Assembly: GCF_041075285.1 (NCBI RefSeq)
Contig: NZ_CP163512.1
Span: 124,001-188,000 of the forward strand
Source of the DNA: Providencia rettgeri
GTDB taxonomy: Bacteria; Pseudomonadota; Gammaproteobacteria; Enterobacterales; Enterobacteriaceae
Direction: 5' to 3'
Length of the DNA: 64,000 nt
Shown here: piece by piece, positions 55,002 to 63,932 of the stretch
Numbering within the stretch: position 1 is the stretch's first letter
Layout: each line of letters begins with the position of its first letter
Notes under the pieces: model-generated
What the model was told of the DNA's origin: nothing
What the model saw: only the letters and a program-made list of their open reading frames with translations
Database searches by the model: none
Made by a program: the position numbers and the translations under genes

Positions 55002-55704
55002 TTAAATAAAAACAGTACACCCTTTATTTCTCAACGCTTCAATCATCTTGGGTTCTCCAATAAAACTATTTCACCGTAAATCGAGTTTAATTATGTTCGG
55101 CAAGTTTATTAAACTATCAGGTCATGTTTTAAGTTGATTGGCACGTAAATCCAAGTATTGGATAGATGCCATTTCACCTATTGGTTCAGGTCGAGAATAC
55201 GAATGGAAGATAATCCAGCAATATCATCATTAAGTTCCGATATATTGTTATTTATCAAATGCATTTCATGTACGTTGGATAATTGAGCGTATTAATTCTT
55301 TAACTCATTGATTTAATTGGTGTAAAACTGTATTTCTGTAAGGTGGTAAGCTGAAAAATCAAAAGGATATTTGCTTTAATTGGTTATCCGTTGCATTGAA
55401 ATAAACCAGTTTTTTAATCGGGATAATGCACTTGATAAAGAACGGATGCCATTATCGCTCAATGCATTAACTTTGCTATTACAGCAGGAATAGAGTCAAT
55501 GTAGTTACAGGAAAGATTGAGAGCAGTTAAGTTTTCACACTGAATTCCTCGATGAGGAAAAACACTGAGCTTATTGTTATAGGCACTGATCAATCTGTAC
55601 TTGAAAGGCGCTAAAATGCATGTATCAATTTCTTCTTGGCAGTTTGAATCCAAATTTAGTTCAAATTCTGAATTTGAACGTTGATGTAACATCACCTTCC
55701 TCAC
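55002..55704 (-). pseudogene. Leucine-rich-repeat protein, heavily disrupted
   Basis: From an ATG at 55704 the minus strand reads MRKVMLHQRSNSEFELNLDS and reaches a repeat LTALNLSCNYIDSIPAVIAK, then stops. Further LRR units appear in scattered frames down to 55002: LSDNGIRSLSSALSRLKN, NNNISELNDDIAGLSSIRIL, YLDLRANQL and LPNIIKLDL, and finally the tail IEALRNKGCTVFI. The repeat pattern LxxLxLxxNxI is unmistakable, with at least five stops or frameshifts. It would have been a small LRR protein of about 230 residues. No gene remains in 55002-55867. Confidence 0.7.
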
Positions 55705-55867
55705 GTTAATGTAAACCTATTATATTAGGTGCAGTTTATCTGTAAAATATTATGACGAATAACATAATAAGACTAAGTAGAATAGTGTTTTAAGGCATTA
55801 ATCGTATCTTGTTTATGATACAGTTTAAGTAAATAACGGGATATCAATACCAATCAAGGTGGCCCAA

Positions 55868-56215
55868 ATGTCTAATATTATAGTATTAGATAATGATAAT
55901 TTTTCACGTACACTGTATAACCCTGAAGAACAAGAGTCAGCGGCTATTGTGGTCTACTTTTCAGCGTCATGGTGTTTACCTTGCCAAAATATGAAGCCTA
56001 TTTTTGAGCAGTTAGCGAACCATTTTGAAAAAAAGGCTATTAAGTTTGGTGTTGTTGATATAGCTCAATCCCCAATTTTAGCCCCCAAATATGGTATTAA
56101 ATCGGTTCCTACTATTGCTGTTTTCAAAGGATCTCGGTTGATAAAAGCGATGCCAGGGGAGTTTTCCTTAAGCAAAGCCATAGAAGCTTTAAACCAAATT
56201 TTTTGTGTTAATTAG
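55868..56215 (+). CDS. Thioredoxin-like protein with CLPC active site
   Basis: ATG 55868 follows AAGGTGG at a good distance; a GTG nine bases earlier is possible. The 115-residue protein has the thioredoxin fold: VVYFSASWCLPCQNMKPIF with the active site CLPC, KFGVVDIAQSP, and the cis-proline loop IKSVPTIAVFKG. Normal thioredoxins have CGPC; leucine in place of glycine should change the redox potential. It has no signal peptide, so it is cytosolic. It lies directly upstream of a TauE/SafE exporter. Confidence 0.85.
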   Translation: MSNIIVLDNDNFSRTLYNPEEQESAAIVVYFSASWCLPCQNMKPIFEQLANHFEKKAIKFGVVDIAQSPILAPKYGIKSVPTIAVFKGSRLIKAMPGEFSLSKAIEALNQIFCVN

Positions 56216-56269
56216 GTGTTGGGTTTAAAGTAACCTTTACCTCATCATGATAAAAATAAATTCATCGTT

Positions 56270-57064
56270 ATGCTGTTATTGATTTTTGAAGGTTTACTCA
56301 TTGGATGTTTGCTGGGATTAACCGGTGCGGGGGGCGGGATTTTAGCAGTGCCTGCCTTAATGGTTAGCCAAAATTGGACTGTTGCGCTGGCCGCACCTGT
56401 AGGGCTTTTAGCAATAACCTTAGCTGCTTTTATTGGTGTCATTCAAGGGCTTATTAATAAAACAATACGCTATAAAGCCGCCATATGGATTGCGATCGTC
56501 AGCATTCCTTTTGCTAAATATGGTATTTATCTTGCTCAAATCATTACGCCTATCTGGCTTACATTAGCTTTTAGCTTAGTGATGCTTTTTGTTGCGTATC
56601 GCACTTTTTTTAGCCAGTTAGCTGAGTTAAATGATGCGCCATGCCAAATTAACCAAGCAACAGGCAAATTTATTTGGAATATTAAAACGGCGTCGATATT
56701 GGGTGTTATAGGCATTATTGCCGGGCTTTTAACTGGATTATTGGGTGTTGGCGGGGGCTTCGTGATTGTTCCAGCGTTACGCAAAGTCTCTAATTTAAAT
56801 ATAAAAAGCATTATTGCGACATCATTAATGGTCATTTTTTGTATCGGTAGTGTGAGTATCTTAATAAATATTTTTAATGGATTTCAATACCCTAAAGAAA
56901 TTAGCTTAATATTTATCATCTCTTGTATAACTGGATTGCTAATAGGGAGATTCATCATAAATTATATATCAGCCAGATGGGTTAAAAATATATTTGGGAT
57001 TTTAATCGTTATTGTTTCTCTCGGGTTACTCTATTCAGTATTTGATGAATTAAATATACTTTGA
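56270..57064 (+). CDS. TauE/SafE-family sulfite/organosulfur exporter
   Basis: 264 residues with about eight membrane segments in two homologous halves; each half starts with a glycine-rich motif, GLTGAGGGILAVPALM near residue 16 and GLLGVGGGFVIVPAL near 155. These are the defining motifs of the TauE/SafE family. Substrate is probably a small sulfur anion. The neighbouring thioredoxin may be co-expressed. Confidence 0.85.
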   Translation: MLLLIFEGLLIGCLLGLTGAGGGILAVPALMVSQNWTVALAAPVGLLAITLAAFIGVIQGLINKTIRYKAAIWIAIVSIPFAKYGIYLAQIITPIWLTLAFSLVMLFVAYRTFFSQLAELNDAPCQINQATGKFIWNIKTASILGVIGIIAGLLTGLLGVGGGFVIVPALRKVSNLNIKSIIATSLMVIFCIGSVSILINIFNGFQYPKEISLIFIISCITGLLIGRFIINYISARWVKNIFGILIVIVSLGLLYSVFDELNIL

Positions 57065-57309
57065 GTGTGTTGTTTAAATATTAACCAGATTAAATTATTC
57101 AATAGGTAATCTAACTGTTTTTATATTTTATGCTATATGTCACTATTTTTAATTTAGTGAGTTATTGTGCCATTAGCGAATAAAAACGATTTATCTTCAC
57201 CTTGAATAAGGTATAATGAATAATCGCATTTTCATCTTCTCTGATAATAGCTTAAATGGATTTTTACTATATCAATCAGGGGCGTCGTTAAAGGTTGACT
57301 AATATAACT

Positions 57310-58317
57310 ATGACAAAACAAGATAGCTCAACAACAATAATTGATATAGCTAAGCGTGCAAATGTTACGGATATTACCGTTTCGCGTGCATTTAATCACC
57401 CTGAAATGGTAAAGAAAGAGACAAGGGACAAAATATTAGCAATTGCTCAAGAGCTCAATTATGTTCCCAATCTTTTTGCCCGAAACCTGAAAAATAAAAA
57501 TAGCCGTATAATTGGTGTGGTTACAGACAGTACATTTAACCCTTTTTATGTGGTGCTCATTCAAACCGTTTCTCGCTTGGCAAAAGAGAAAGGGTATCAA
57601 GTGATGATTTTTGATTCGGATAGCGATGAAAAAGCAGAGAAAACGGCAATCGAGACCCTTGTTAGTTACAAAGCGAGTGGTATTTTGTTATCCCCAGTGC
57701 GTGATGATAAAGCCTACCAACCTAGCTATCTTTCCTTAATTGATCAACATAATGTTCCGTTAGTCTTTGTCGATCGTGCAATTTATGGTCATGAAAAAAA
57801 ATATTCAGGGTTATTTTTAAAAAACTTTGAAATTGGTGCATTAACAGGAAAGTTCCTTAATGAACAAAATAGCGAGAATACATTAATTATTTCTGGTCCT
57901 AAAGATTCAGAAATTAGTTTATCTCGTTTATCTGGAATATATGCAAGTTTTCCAAATAGAAAAAATCTTAACGTCTTATATAGTAGCTATATGTTTAATA
58001 AAAATGATGAAGCTTATTTAAGACAAAAAGTACAAGAACTTTATACGCCAGGTATGTACATTGTTGGTCTAAATGGAATTATTACCGCTGGCATGTATAA
58101 AATTATTGCTGAATTAGGATTGTCATGCCGCTATTTTTCTGTCGATTTACCGCCGTATGCAGACACTTATCACTTATCTATTTCTGGTGTTCATCATGAT
58201 TCAGTTTACCTTGGTGAATTAACTACAGAGTTATTATTTTCAGAAATAGAGCGTGATACAAATAAAGCCCATGAAACGAAACAAATTTTTGTTAATGGTA
58301 AGCTTGTTGTTTATTAA
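57310..58317 (+). CDS. LacI/GalR-family transcriptional regulator
   Basis: The ATG at 57310 is preferred over TTG 57295. About 335 residues. The N-terminal helix-turn-helix reads TIIDIAKRANVTDITVSRAF with the hinge YVPNLFARNLKNKNSRIIGV; the rest is a periplasmic-binding-protein-like ligand domain (NPFYVVLIQTVSRLAKEKGY, GILLSPVRDDKAYQP). It is convergent with the polyol/sugar operon downstream and is its likely repressor, sensing a sugar or polyol. Two perfect palindromes upstream of that operon are candidate operators. Confidence 0.85.
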   Translation: MTKQDSSTTIIDIAKRANVTDITVSRAFNHPEMVKKETRDKILAIAQELNYVPNLFARNLKNKNSRIIGVVTDSTFNPFYVVLIQTVSRLAKEKGYQVMIFDSDSDEKAEKTAIETLVSYKASGILLSPVRDDKAYQPSYLSLIDQHNVPLVFVDRAIYGHEKKYSGLFLKNFEIGALTGKFLNEQNSENTLIISGPKDSEISLSRLSGIYASFPNRKNLNVLYSSYMFNKNDEAYLRQKVQELYTPGMYIVGLNGIITAGMYKIIAELGLSCRYFSVDLPPYADTYHLSISGVHHDSVYLGELTTELLFSEIERDTNKAHETKQIFVNGKLVVY

Positions 58318-58318
58318 T

Positions 58319-58355
58319 AAAGAATAAGAGCTTCTTTAGGACGTTCTTATTCTTT
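58319..58355 (+). terminator. Terminator after the LacI-type gene
   Basis: AAAGAATAAG pairs with CTTATTCTTT, followed by a short T-run. Confidence 0.7.
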
Positions 58356-58432
58356 TTCTGCTATGAGTGCAATATACCTAAATATTCTGTTTTATATTCC
58401 AATATACCTAAATTGTATTAATGATTAAAAAA

Positions 58433-58472
58433 TCGGTTAATTGCGTGTTGGTGGTAGCAGTCAATTAACCGA
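58433..58472 (-). terminator. Terminator of the ABC/dehydrogenase operon
   Basis: TCGGTTAATTG pairs with CAATTAACCGA; on the minus strand the stem is followed directly by TTTTTTAATC, a textbook Rho-independent terminator, 22 bases after the permease stop. Confidence 0.85.
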
Positions 58473-58494
58473 GTATGCTGAAATGCGGGATAAC

Positions 58495-59466
58495 TTAGCG
58501 TTTCATTGAGCTAATAAATGTTGCTCCCCAAATAATCAAGCCTTTCACAATGTATTGAACATAAGGAGAAATACCTAGTAAATTCAATCCATTATTTAAC
58601 ACGCCAAGGATCATTGCTCCAATTAGTGTACCGATGATCATGCCACGCCCACCCGCAATGGAAGCGCCACCTAATACGACAGCAGCAATCGCATCTAATT
58701 CAAAGCCGACTCCAGCATTTGGTTGCCCACTCATGACTCGTGACGTAAAAATTAACCCTGCAAATGCCGCGGTAAAACCACTTATTACATAAACCAACAT
58801 TTTGTAGCGCTCAACTCGAATACCACTTAAGCGAGCAGCTTCTTCATTACCGCCGATGGCATAAATATAACGGCCAAAGGAGACATGGTTTAAGACAACG
58901 TAAAAAATAAGATAAAGGCCAAGCATTAATAAAATAGGGACTTGAATGCCCATTAATTCTTCACGCCCCCAGAAGGCAAATTCTTTAGGTAACCCTGAAA
59001 TTGGATAGCCGCCGGTATAAATTAATGCTAAACCTTTCGCAATAATCATCGCCCCTAATGTGACGATAATTGGTGGCATTTTTCCGTAAGCGGCTAAAAT
59101 TCCGTTTATAAAGCCAAATGCTATTCCTGATAATAAACCCAGTGCAATAGCTGCATAGGGGTCCATACCATAATATTTCATCAAGCCAGCCATTAAGGTG
59201 CCGGATAATGCCATAACTGCACCGACAGATAAATCAATTCCGCCCGTTAAAATGGCAAATGTCATACCGATAGCAATAATGGCGTTAATTGAAACTTGTC
59301 GTGCAATAGTCGAAAGGTTATTTACCGTTAAAAAATGCTCGTTAAAAATGGACATGCAGGTAAATAATAGAATTAAACCAACAAGTGGTAAAAATGCCGG
59401 TATTTTGGTTAATTTAGAAAAATTAAATTTATTTTTAGTTAAAGGAATTGCACTTTGATTAGACAT
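58495..59466 (-). CDS. Sugar ABC importer, permease (RbsC-like)
   Basis: The start is ATG 59466 with AGGG eight bases upstream; the first product is 323 residues beginning MSNQSAIPLTKNK. About eight to ten membrane helices. AIGMTFAILTGGIDLSVGAV and VLGGASIAGGRGMIIGTLIG are diagnostic of the RbsC/XylH/AraH permeases. It is the last gene of a dehydrogenase - binding protein - ATPase - permease operon and would form the membrane pore for the neighbouring ATPase and binding protein. Confidence 0.92.
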   Translation of the reverse strand: MSNQSAIPLTKNKFNFSKLTKIPAFLPLVGLILLFTCMSIFNEHFLTVNNLSTIARQVSINAIIAIGMTFAILTGGIDLSVGAVMALSGTLMAGLMKYYGMDPYAAIALGLLSGIAFGFINGILAAYGKMPPIIVTLGAMIIAKGLALIYTGGYPISGLPKEFAFWGREELMGIQVPILLMLGLYLIFYVVLNHVSFGRYIYAIGGNEEAARLSGIRVERYKMLVYVISGFTAAFAGLIFTSRVMSGQPNAGVGFELDAIAAVVLGGASIAGGRGMIIGTLIGAMILGVLNNGLNLLGISPYVQYIVKGLIIWGATFISSMKR

Positions 59467-59476
59467 AGTCGTTACC

Positions 59477-60961
59477 CTATATAATATTGCCAGCCGCATG
59501 CACCATAATCTGAGTCGAGTTAATATCATCTCCAGTTAACTCAGCGGCAATTTCACCATCACGAAAGACCAAAACTCTGTCGCTCACACCAATAACTTCG
59601 GGTAATTCAGACGAGATCATAATAATCGAAATCCCTTTTTCAGTGAGCGAGCGCATTAGCTGGTATATTTCTGATTTTGCCCCGACATCAATACCTCGAG
59701 TGGGCTCATCAAAAATAAGAATTTTGGCTTGTTTGTTTAGCCAGCGGGCGATAACAACTTTTTGCTGATTACCACCACTTAATGTGGAAACCGCAGTGTG
59801 AGGCTCTGGTGTTTTAACTTTTACTTGAGAAATTAAATCAATGGATAAAGTCAGTTCTTTTTTGTTTTGAATTAAAAATAGTTTTTGAGCATGGTTATTC
59901 AGCCAAATATTTTCTTTAACAGAGAAGGGTAAAACCAAACCTTGGGTTTTTCGGCTTTCAGGTAATAAGCCAATGCCTAATTGCAGTGCTGCGGCGGCAG
60001 ATTTAATTTTGACCTCTTTACCGTTTAAAATAACTTTTTTCTTATACGCTTTGTCTGCGCCGATCATGGCAAGGATAGTTTCGGTTCTTCCTGACCCTAC
60101 AAGGCCCGCTAATCCCAAAATTTCACCTTTTTTCAACTGAATATGATTAATTGGACTATTAGCAAAACGCTGTATTTCAGCATCAAGAATAATCTCTTGT
60201 TGGTTGAATTCTCGTTTGTGTGGATAAATATTTTCCACTTCTCGTCCAACCATCATTTCAATAATGACGTCTAAATCAGTTTCATCCACTTTGCGAGAGC
60301 CAATATATTGGCCGTCACGTAACACACTAATGGTATCGCATATTTCATAAATTTCTTCTAGGTGATGAGAAATAAAAAACATGCCAACACCTTTGGCCTT
60401 TAAATCGCGCATAACATCGAATAAATGATTCGCTTCATTAGGTGTCAGCGTTGCAGTTGGCTCATCTAATACTAAAATTTTGGCATCTAAAGAAAGTGCC
60501 TTCGCAATTTCAACAAATTGTTGCTCCGCAATACTTAAATGGCTAATTGGCTCGTCAATATCGATATTGACACCAAGTTCTGCCAACAGCGCTTGGGACT
60601 TTTGACGCATGAGTTTTCTATCTAATAAACCAAATTTGTTTTTTAGCTCGCGATTTAAAAAGATATTTTCAAATGCATTTAAATAAGGAATTAGGGAAAA
60701 CTCTTGGAAAATAATACCAACGCCTGCTTTGATCGCATCTCTATAATTATGAAATGTGTGCTCTTTGCCTTCTATCAGAATTTTTCCGCTATCAGGCTTG
60801 TGTATTCCACATAAAACTTTCATTAGCGTAGATTTACCTGCGCCATTTTCACCTAATAATGCGTGAACTTCCCCCTTTTCAAGGGAAAGATTAATATTAT
60901 CTAACGCCTTAACCCCAGGGAAAGTTTTACTGACATCTTGTAATGCTAATAATTGCATCAT
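59477..60961 (-). CDS. Sugar ABC importer, ATPase (RbsA-like)
   Basis: 494 residues with two nucleotide-binding domains, as in RbsA/MglA. Domain 1 has GENGAGKSTLMKVLCGI, signature LSIAEQQFVEIAKAL and LVLDEPTATLTPNEA. Domain 2 has the weakened Walker A GLVGSGRTE, LSGGNQQKVVIARWL and ILIFDEPTRGIDVGAK. The start is ATG 60961; a second ATG lies one codon on. A hairpin upstream (61061-61098) separates it from the binding-protein gene. Confidence 0.94.
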   Translation of the reverse strand: MMQLLALQDVSKTFPGVKALDNINLSLEKGEVHALLGENGAGKSTLMKVLCGIHKPDSGKILIEGKEHTFHNYRDAIKAGVGIIFQEFSLIPYLNAFENIFLNRELKNKFGLLDRKLMRQKSQALLAELGVNIDIDEPISHLSIAEQQFVEIAKALSLDAKILVLDEPTATLTPNEANHLFDVMRDLKAKGVGMFFISHHLEEIYEICDTISVLRDGQYIGSRKVDETDLDVIIEMMVGREVENIYPHKREFNQQEIILDAEIQRFANSPINHIQLKKGEILGLAGLVGSGRTETILAMIGADKAYKKKVILNGKEVKIKSAAAALQLGIGLLPESRKTQGLVLPFSVKENIWLNNHAQKLFLIQNKKELTLSIDLISQVKVKTPEPHTAVSTLSGGNQQKVVIARWLNKQAKILIFDEPTRGIDVGAKSEIYQLMRSLTEKGISIIMISSELPEVIGVSDRVLVFRDGEIAAELTGDDINSTQIMVHAAGNII

Positions 60962-61060
60962 ATTGCTTCCCTATATTTCTTAACCGCTTAAAAATGGGTA
61001 ACAAAGTCATCTGGAATAAAGTGATTCCAATATGCATTTAATTATTAATTGTTATGAAGA

Positions 61061-61098
61061 GGTATTGCACCCTGAACACAAGGTACAGGTGCAATACC
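61061..61098 (-). terminator. Attenuator hairpin between binding-protein and ATPase genes
   Basis: GGTATTGCACC pairs perfectly with GGTGCAATACC around a 16-base loop. It lies after the binding-protein stop inside the operon. Such hairpins usually stabilise or partly terminate the message so that the binding protein is made in excess. Confidence 0.65.
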
Positions 61099-61120
61099 AC
61101 ATTAGTCAGTTAGCATTCGA

Positions 61121-62035
61121 TTACCAGTGGAAATCTTTCGCATTTGTTTTGTCGATTAATTTAACATCGATTGGAACTTCTTTTGGTACGTTAGCTCCCC
61201 AATATTTCGCCAGACCCATTGCTAAACCAATACGAACTTGGTCCCGAGGGAACTGGGCTGAAGTTGCAATAAATGGTGAGTTACCCTTGGCAATTTCAGC
61301 AACAGCTTCAGGTGAACCATCAACACTGACCAGTTTTACATCACGACCAGACGATTCGATAGCTGCTAATGCACCCAGTGAGCCTACATCGTTAACACTG
61401 AAAATACCGTTCAAAGTTGGATTCGCTTGCAGCATGTTTTCTGTAACGTTCATCGCCGTATCACGCTCTTGCTTACCATTCAATTTAGTGACAATTTTAA
61501 TGTTTGGATATTCTTTCATTGCCGCTTCAAAGCCACGAACACGTTCGAGGATCGGTACCACTGGAATACCATCTAAAATAGCCACTTCGCCTTTGCCACC
61601 AAGTGCTTCACCTAAGCGTTTACCAGCCATTAAACCCGCATCGTAGTTTTTAGAACCGACGAAAGAGTCAATTGGGCCATTGGCTTGCGCATCAATAGCG
61701 ATGACCACAACTCCTGCTTTTTTCGCTGCCAGTACCGCCGTTTCTGCACCAACGCTATCAGCAGGATTGATTAACAGAATATCGATTTTTTTCTGTAACA
61801 TATCTTCGATATCGCTGGTTTGTTTTGACACATCATGAGCCGCATCAGAAATATACAGTTGAGCTCCCATATCGCCAGTTGCGCTCTCTAACGCTTCTTT
61901 CATCGTGACGAAATATTCGTTGTTTAATTCTTGAAACGACATGCCAACTGAAACGGGTTTTGCCGTAGCGTTGAACGCCATACCTAAGGTCAGGACACTT
62001 GCGGCTACAGCTAATTTTTTGAATTTACTCAACAT
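61121..62035 (-). CDS. Sugar ABC importer, periplasmic binding protein (RbsB-like)
   Basis: 304 residues. A signal peptide MLSKFKKLAVAASVLTLGMA ends near residue 25 (FNATAKP). The rest is a type 1 periplasmic binding fold: VSVGMSFQELNNEYFVTMKE, DAAHDVSKQTSDIEDMLQKK, DILLINPADSVG, IDAQANGPIDSFVGSKNY. An AGGAGA site lies eight bases before the ATG. Together with the dehydrogenase upstream, a polyol such as erythritol, threitol or a related sugar alcohol is a likely ligand. Confidence 0.92.
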   Translation of the reverse strand: MLSKFKKLAVAASVLTLGMAFNATAKPVSVGMSFQELNNEYFVTMKEALESATGDMGAQLYISDAAHDVSKQTSDIEDMLQKKIDILLINPADSVGAETAVLAAKKAGVVVIAIDAQANGPIDSFVGSKNYDAGLMAGKRLGEALGGKGEVAILDGIPVVPILERVRGFEAAMKEYPNIKIVTKLNGKQERDTAMNVTENMLQANPTLNGIFSVNDVGSLGALAAIESSGRDVKLVSVDGSPEAVAEIAKGNSPFIATSAQFPRDQVRIGLAMGLAKYWGANVPKEVPIDVKLIDKTNAKDFHW

Positions 62036-62130
62036 AAGATGTTCTCCTAAAGAGCGTTTAATTATATGTAGGGTCTTAATTGTCTAGTGTTTATTTAAAT
62101 TGTTAATTATTACAAACAGTTAGTGCATGT

Positions 62131-63204
62131 CTATGGCTTGATAACGACTTTAATTGAGTCTGCCGATTTCGCCATGACAAAGGCTTCTTCCCAATCATCA
62201 ATGGAATAGAAGTGGGTAACGATATCGTCAGCGCTCACTAAGCCACGACTAAAGAGATCGATAGCAACCTCATAGCTGTATGGGCCTAAGTGGGCACCGC
62301 GAATATCAAGTTCTTTACGGTCACCAATAATTGACCAGTCAACCGTCGTTTCTTTACCAAATACGCTGAATTCAACAAAACGGCCAAGTTTACGGATCAT
62401 TTCTAATCCTTGGGTCACGCCAACAGGAGCTCCAGTTGCTTCGATATAAACATCGCAGCCGTAACCTTCGGTCATCTGTTTAACTAACTTGATGGCATCT
62501 TCTTTCAGTGGGTTGATCACTACATCAGCCCCCAATTTTTTTGCTAATTCAAGGCGTTCGTCGATAGCATCGATCACAACGAGTTTTTTAGGCGTTTTGA
62601 GTTTAGCTACTTGGATCATGCATAGGCCAAGTGGCCCTGCACCAGCAATGACGACGACGTCATTTAAGTCAATATCACCACGGCGCACAGTGTGAATAGC
62701 GCAGGCCATGGGTTCGATTAATGCGGCGTCTTTATCAGAGAGTTCATCTGGGATTTTGTGAATGATAGCTCGCTCAGAAAAACGCATATATTCCGCCATT
62801 CCTCCATCTGCGACGTCTTTCTGGAACCCATAGATATCATGGGTTTCGCACATCCAGTATTTACCTGATTTACAAAAACGGCACTCCCAGCAAGGGACGA
62901 TTTGTTCTGCGAGGATACGATCGCCAATTTTTAATTTATATTTTTCAGCAGATCCTTCACCCAATTCTGCAACTCTGCCATAGAACTCGTGACCAGGTAC
63001 GACAGGTGCTTTGATCCATGGGTCATCACCCCAGAACATTTGTGCACCATCATTGGCTTTGCAGTCTCCCGCACAGATCCCGCAGCCATCCACTTTAATG
63101 ACAACTTCACGAAAGCCTGCGGTAGGTCTTTTAATATTTTCAAAGCGATAGTCATGGGGTCCATGACAAACAACGGCTTTCATTTTTTCCGGTAGGTTAC
63201 TCAT
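62131..63204 (-). CDS. Zinc-dependent polyol dehydrogenase (erythritol/L-threitol type)
   Basis: 357 residues of the medium-chain dehydrogenase family. The catalytic zinc site shows GCGICAGD and PGHEFYG; the structural zinc site is CWECRFCKSGKYWMC (spacing C-2-C-2-C-7-C). The NAD-binding motif is VVIAGAGPLGLCMIQVAKL. The segment MFWGDDPWIKAPVVPGHEF is typical of erythritol/L-threitol dehydrogenases as I remember them. It is the first gene of the operon and oxidises the imported polyol. Its substrate is the least certain point. Confidence 0.8.
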   Translation of the reverse strand: MSNLPEKMKAVVCHGPHDYRFENIKRPTAGFREVVIKVDGCGICAGDCKANDGAQMFWGDDPWIKAPVVPGHEFYGRVAELGEGSAEKYKLKIGDRILAEQIVPCWECRFCKSGKYWMCETHDIYGFQKDVADGGMAEYMRFSERAIIHKIPDELSDKDAALIEPMACAIHTVRRGDIDLNDVVVIAGAGPLGLCMIQVAKLKTPKKLVVIDAIDERLELAKKLGADVVINPLKEDAIKLVKQMTEGYGCDVYIEATGAPVGVTQGLEMIRKLGRFVEFSVFGKETTVDWSIIGDRKELDIRGAHLGPYSYEVAIDLFSRGLVSADDIVTHFYSIDDWEEAFVMAKSADSIKVVIKP

Positions 63205-63234
63205 GTTCTAAAACCTCTTTCTTGTTGTTAGCCC

Positions 63235-63254
63235 TAATGTTGACGTCAACATTA
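63235..63254. promoter_or_regulatory. Perfect 20-base palindrome, LacI-type operator candidate
   Basis: TAATGTTGACGTCAACATTA is perfectly symmetric and lies 31-50 bases before the dehydrogenase start. A central GACGTC with inverted arms fits an operator for the LacI-type regulator at 57310. Confidence 0.65.
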
Positions 63255-63368
63255 AGCGTTTTTTTATCGCTAAATTGCTTTGATTTTTTAACGCTTAACG
63301 AACAGTTCTGATACGAATGTAAGAAAAATGGTTATTTAATGTTATAAATAAAATAATGCACTTTTAAT

Positions 63369-63384
63369 ATGACGACGTCGTCAT
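63369..63384. promoter_or_regulatory. Second palindrome, operator candidate
   Basis: ATGACGACGTCGTCAT is a 16-base perfect palindrome that shares the GACGTC core with the site at 63235, about 132 bases apart centre to centre. Two such sites could let one tetrameric or paired repressor loop the promoter. Confidence 0.5.
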
Positions 63385-63907
63385 TTTTGAAAGTATGGGA
63401 AGGAAAAATTAAAATTTGTGATTTAACTCTTATTTTTAATTGCCTTCTAGGTACTTTCAATAGGGATGGAAACGTCAATCATGGATTTGTAACGCATTGA
63501 AAAATAGCCAGATAAAATAAAATTTATCTCTCGTTTTAGACTCTTTAAGAAATTAATATGAAGCCGAGTATAATTATTTTAATTGTTTTCAGAAGTGGAT
63601 AATTCATGCAAAAACATTTCAGCTCACATTTTTTGATAAAAGTTTATTTTATTTACATAAAGTAAAGTGATTCAAATCATTAATTAGACGTTATTTTTAT
63701 TTTCTTTTTATTGAGTAAATTGAAAGAGCAGTAGTAAAAGATTGAAATTTGATTTTTATTAAAATTAAGTATGAATACATAAAATTTGAAAGAAAAAAGG
63801 CTTTACTCTGCATTGTATTTAATAAATTCAACCAAGAATAAAGCCAAAAAGTAACAATCAATAATGTCATTTTGTCAGAAATAGGTATTTTTGTGTGGTA
63901 GTAATTA

Positions 63908-63926
63908 GTGGGGGGAGCCCCCACTA
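63908..63926 (-). terminator. GC-rich hairpin after the right-edge gene
   Basis: AGTGGGGG pairs with CCCCCACT around GAG, seven bases after the stop of the partial gene. No clear T-run. Confidence 0.5.
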
Positions 63927-63932
63927 GTCGAG

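Larger units (their letters stand above)
63205..63932. promoter_or_regulatory. Polyol operon upstream region
   Basis: A 728-base gap without a convincing gene; a 75-codon minus-strand frame at 63697-63924 shows no protein-like features. It holds the operon promoter, two palindromes (listed separately) and, at 63668-63679, TGATTCAAATCA, which matches the FNR core but is unproven. The rest is AT-rich. Confidence 0.5.

Noticed and set aside
58370-58413. Two copies of CAATATACCTAAAT 30 bases apart as a possible regulatory repeat
   Set aside because: They lie between two terminators of convergent genes, where no promoter is needed; probably a small local duplication.
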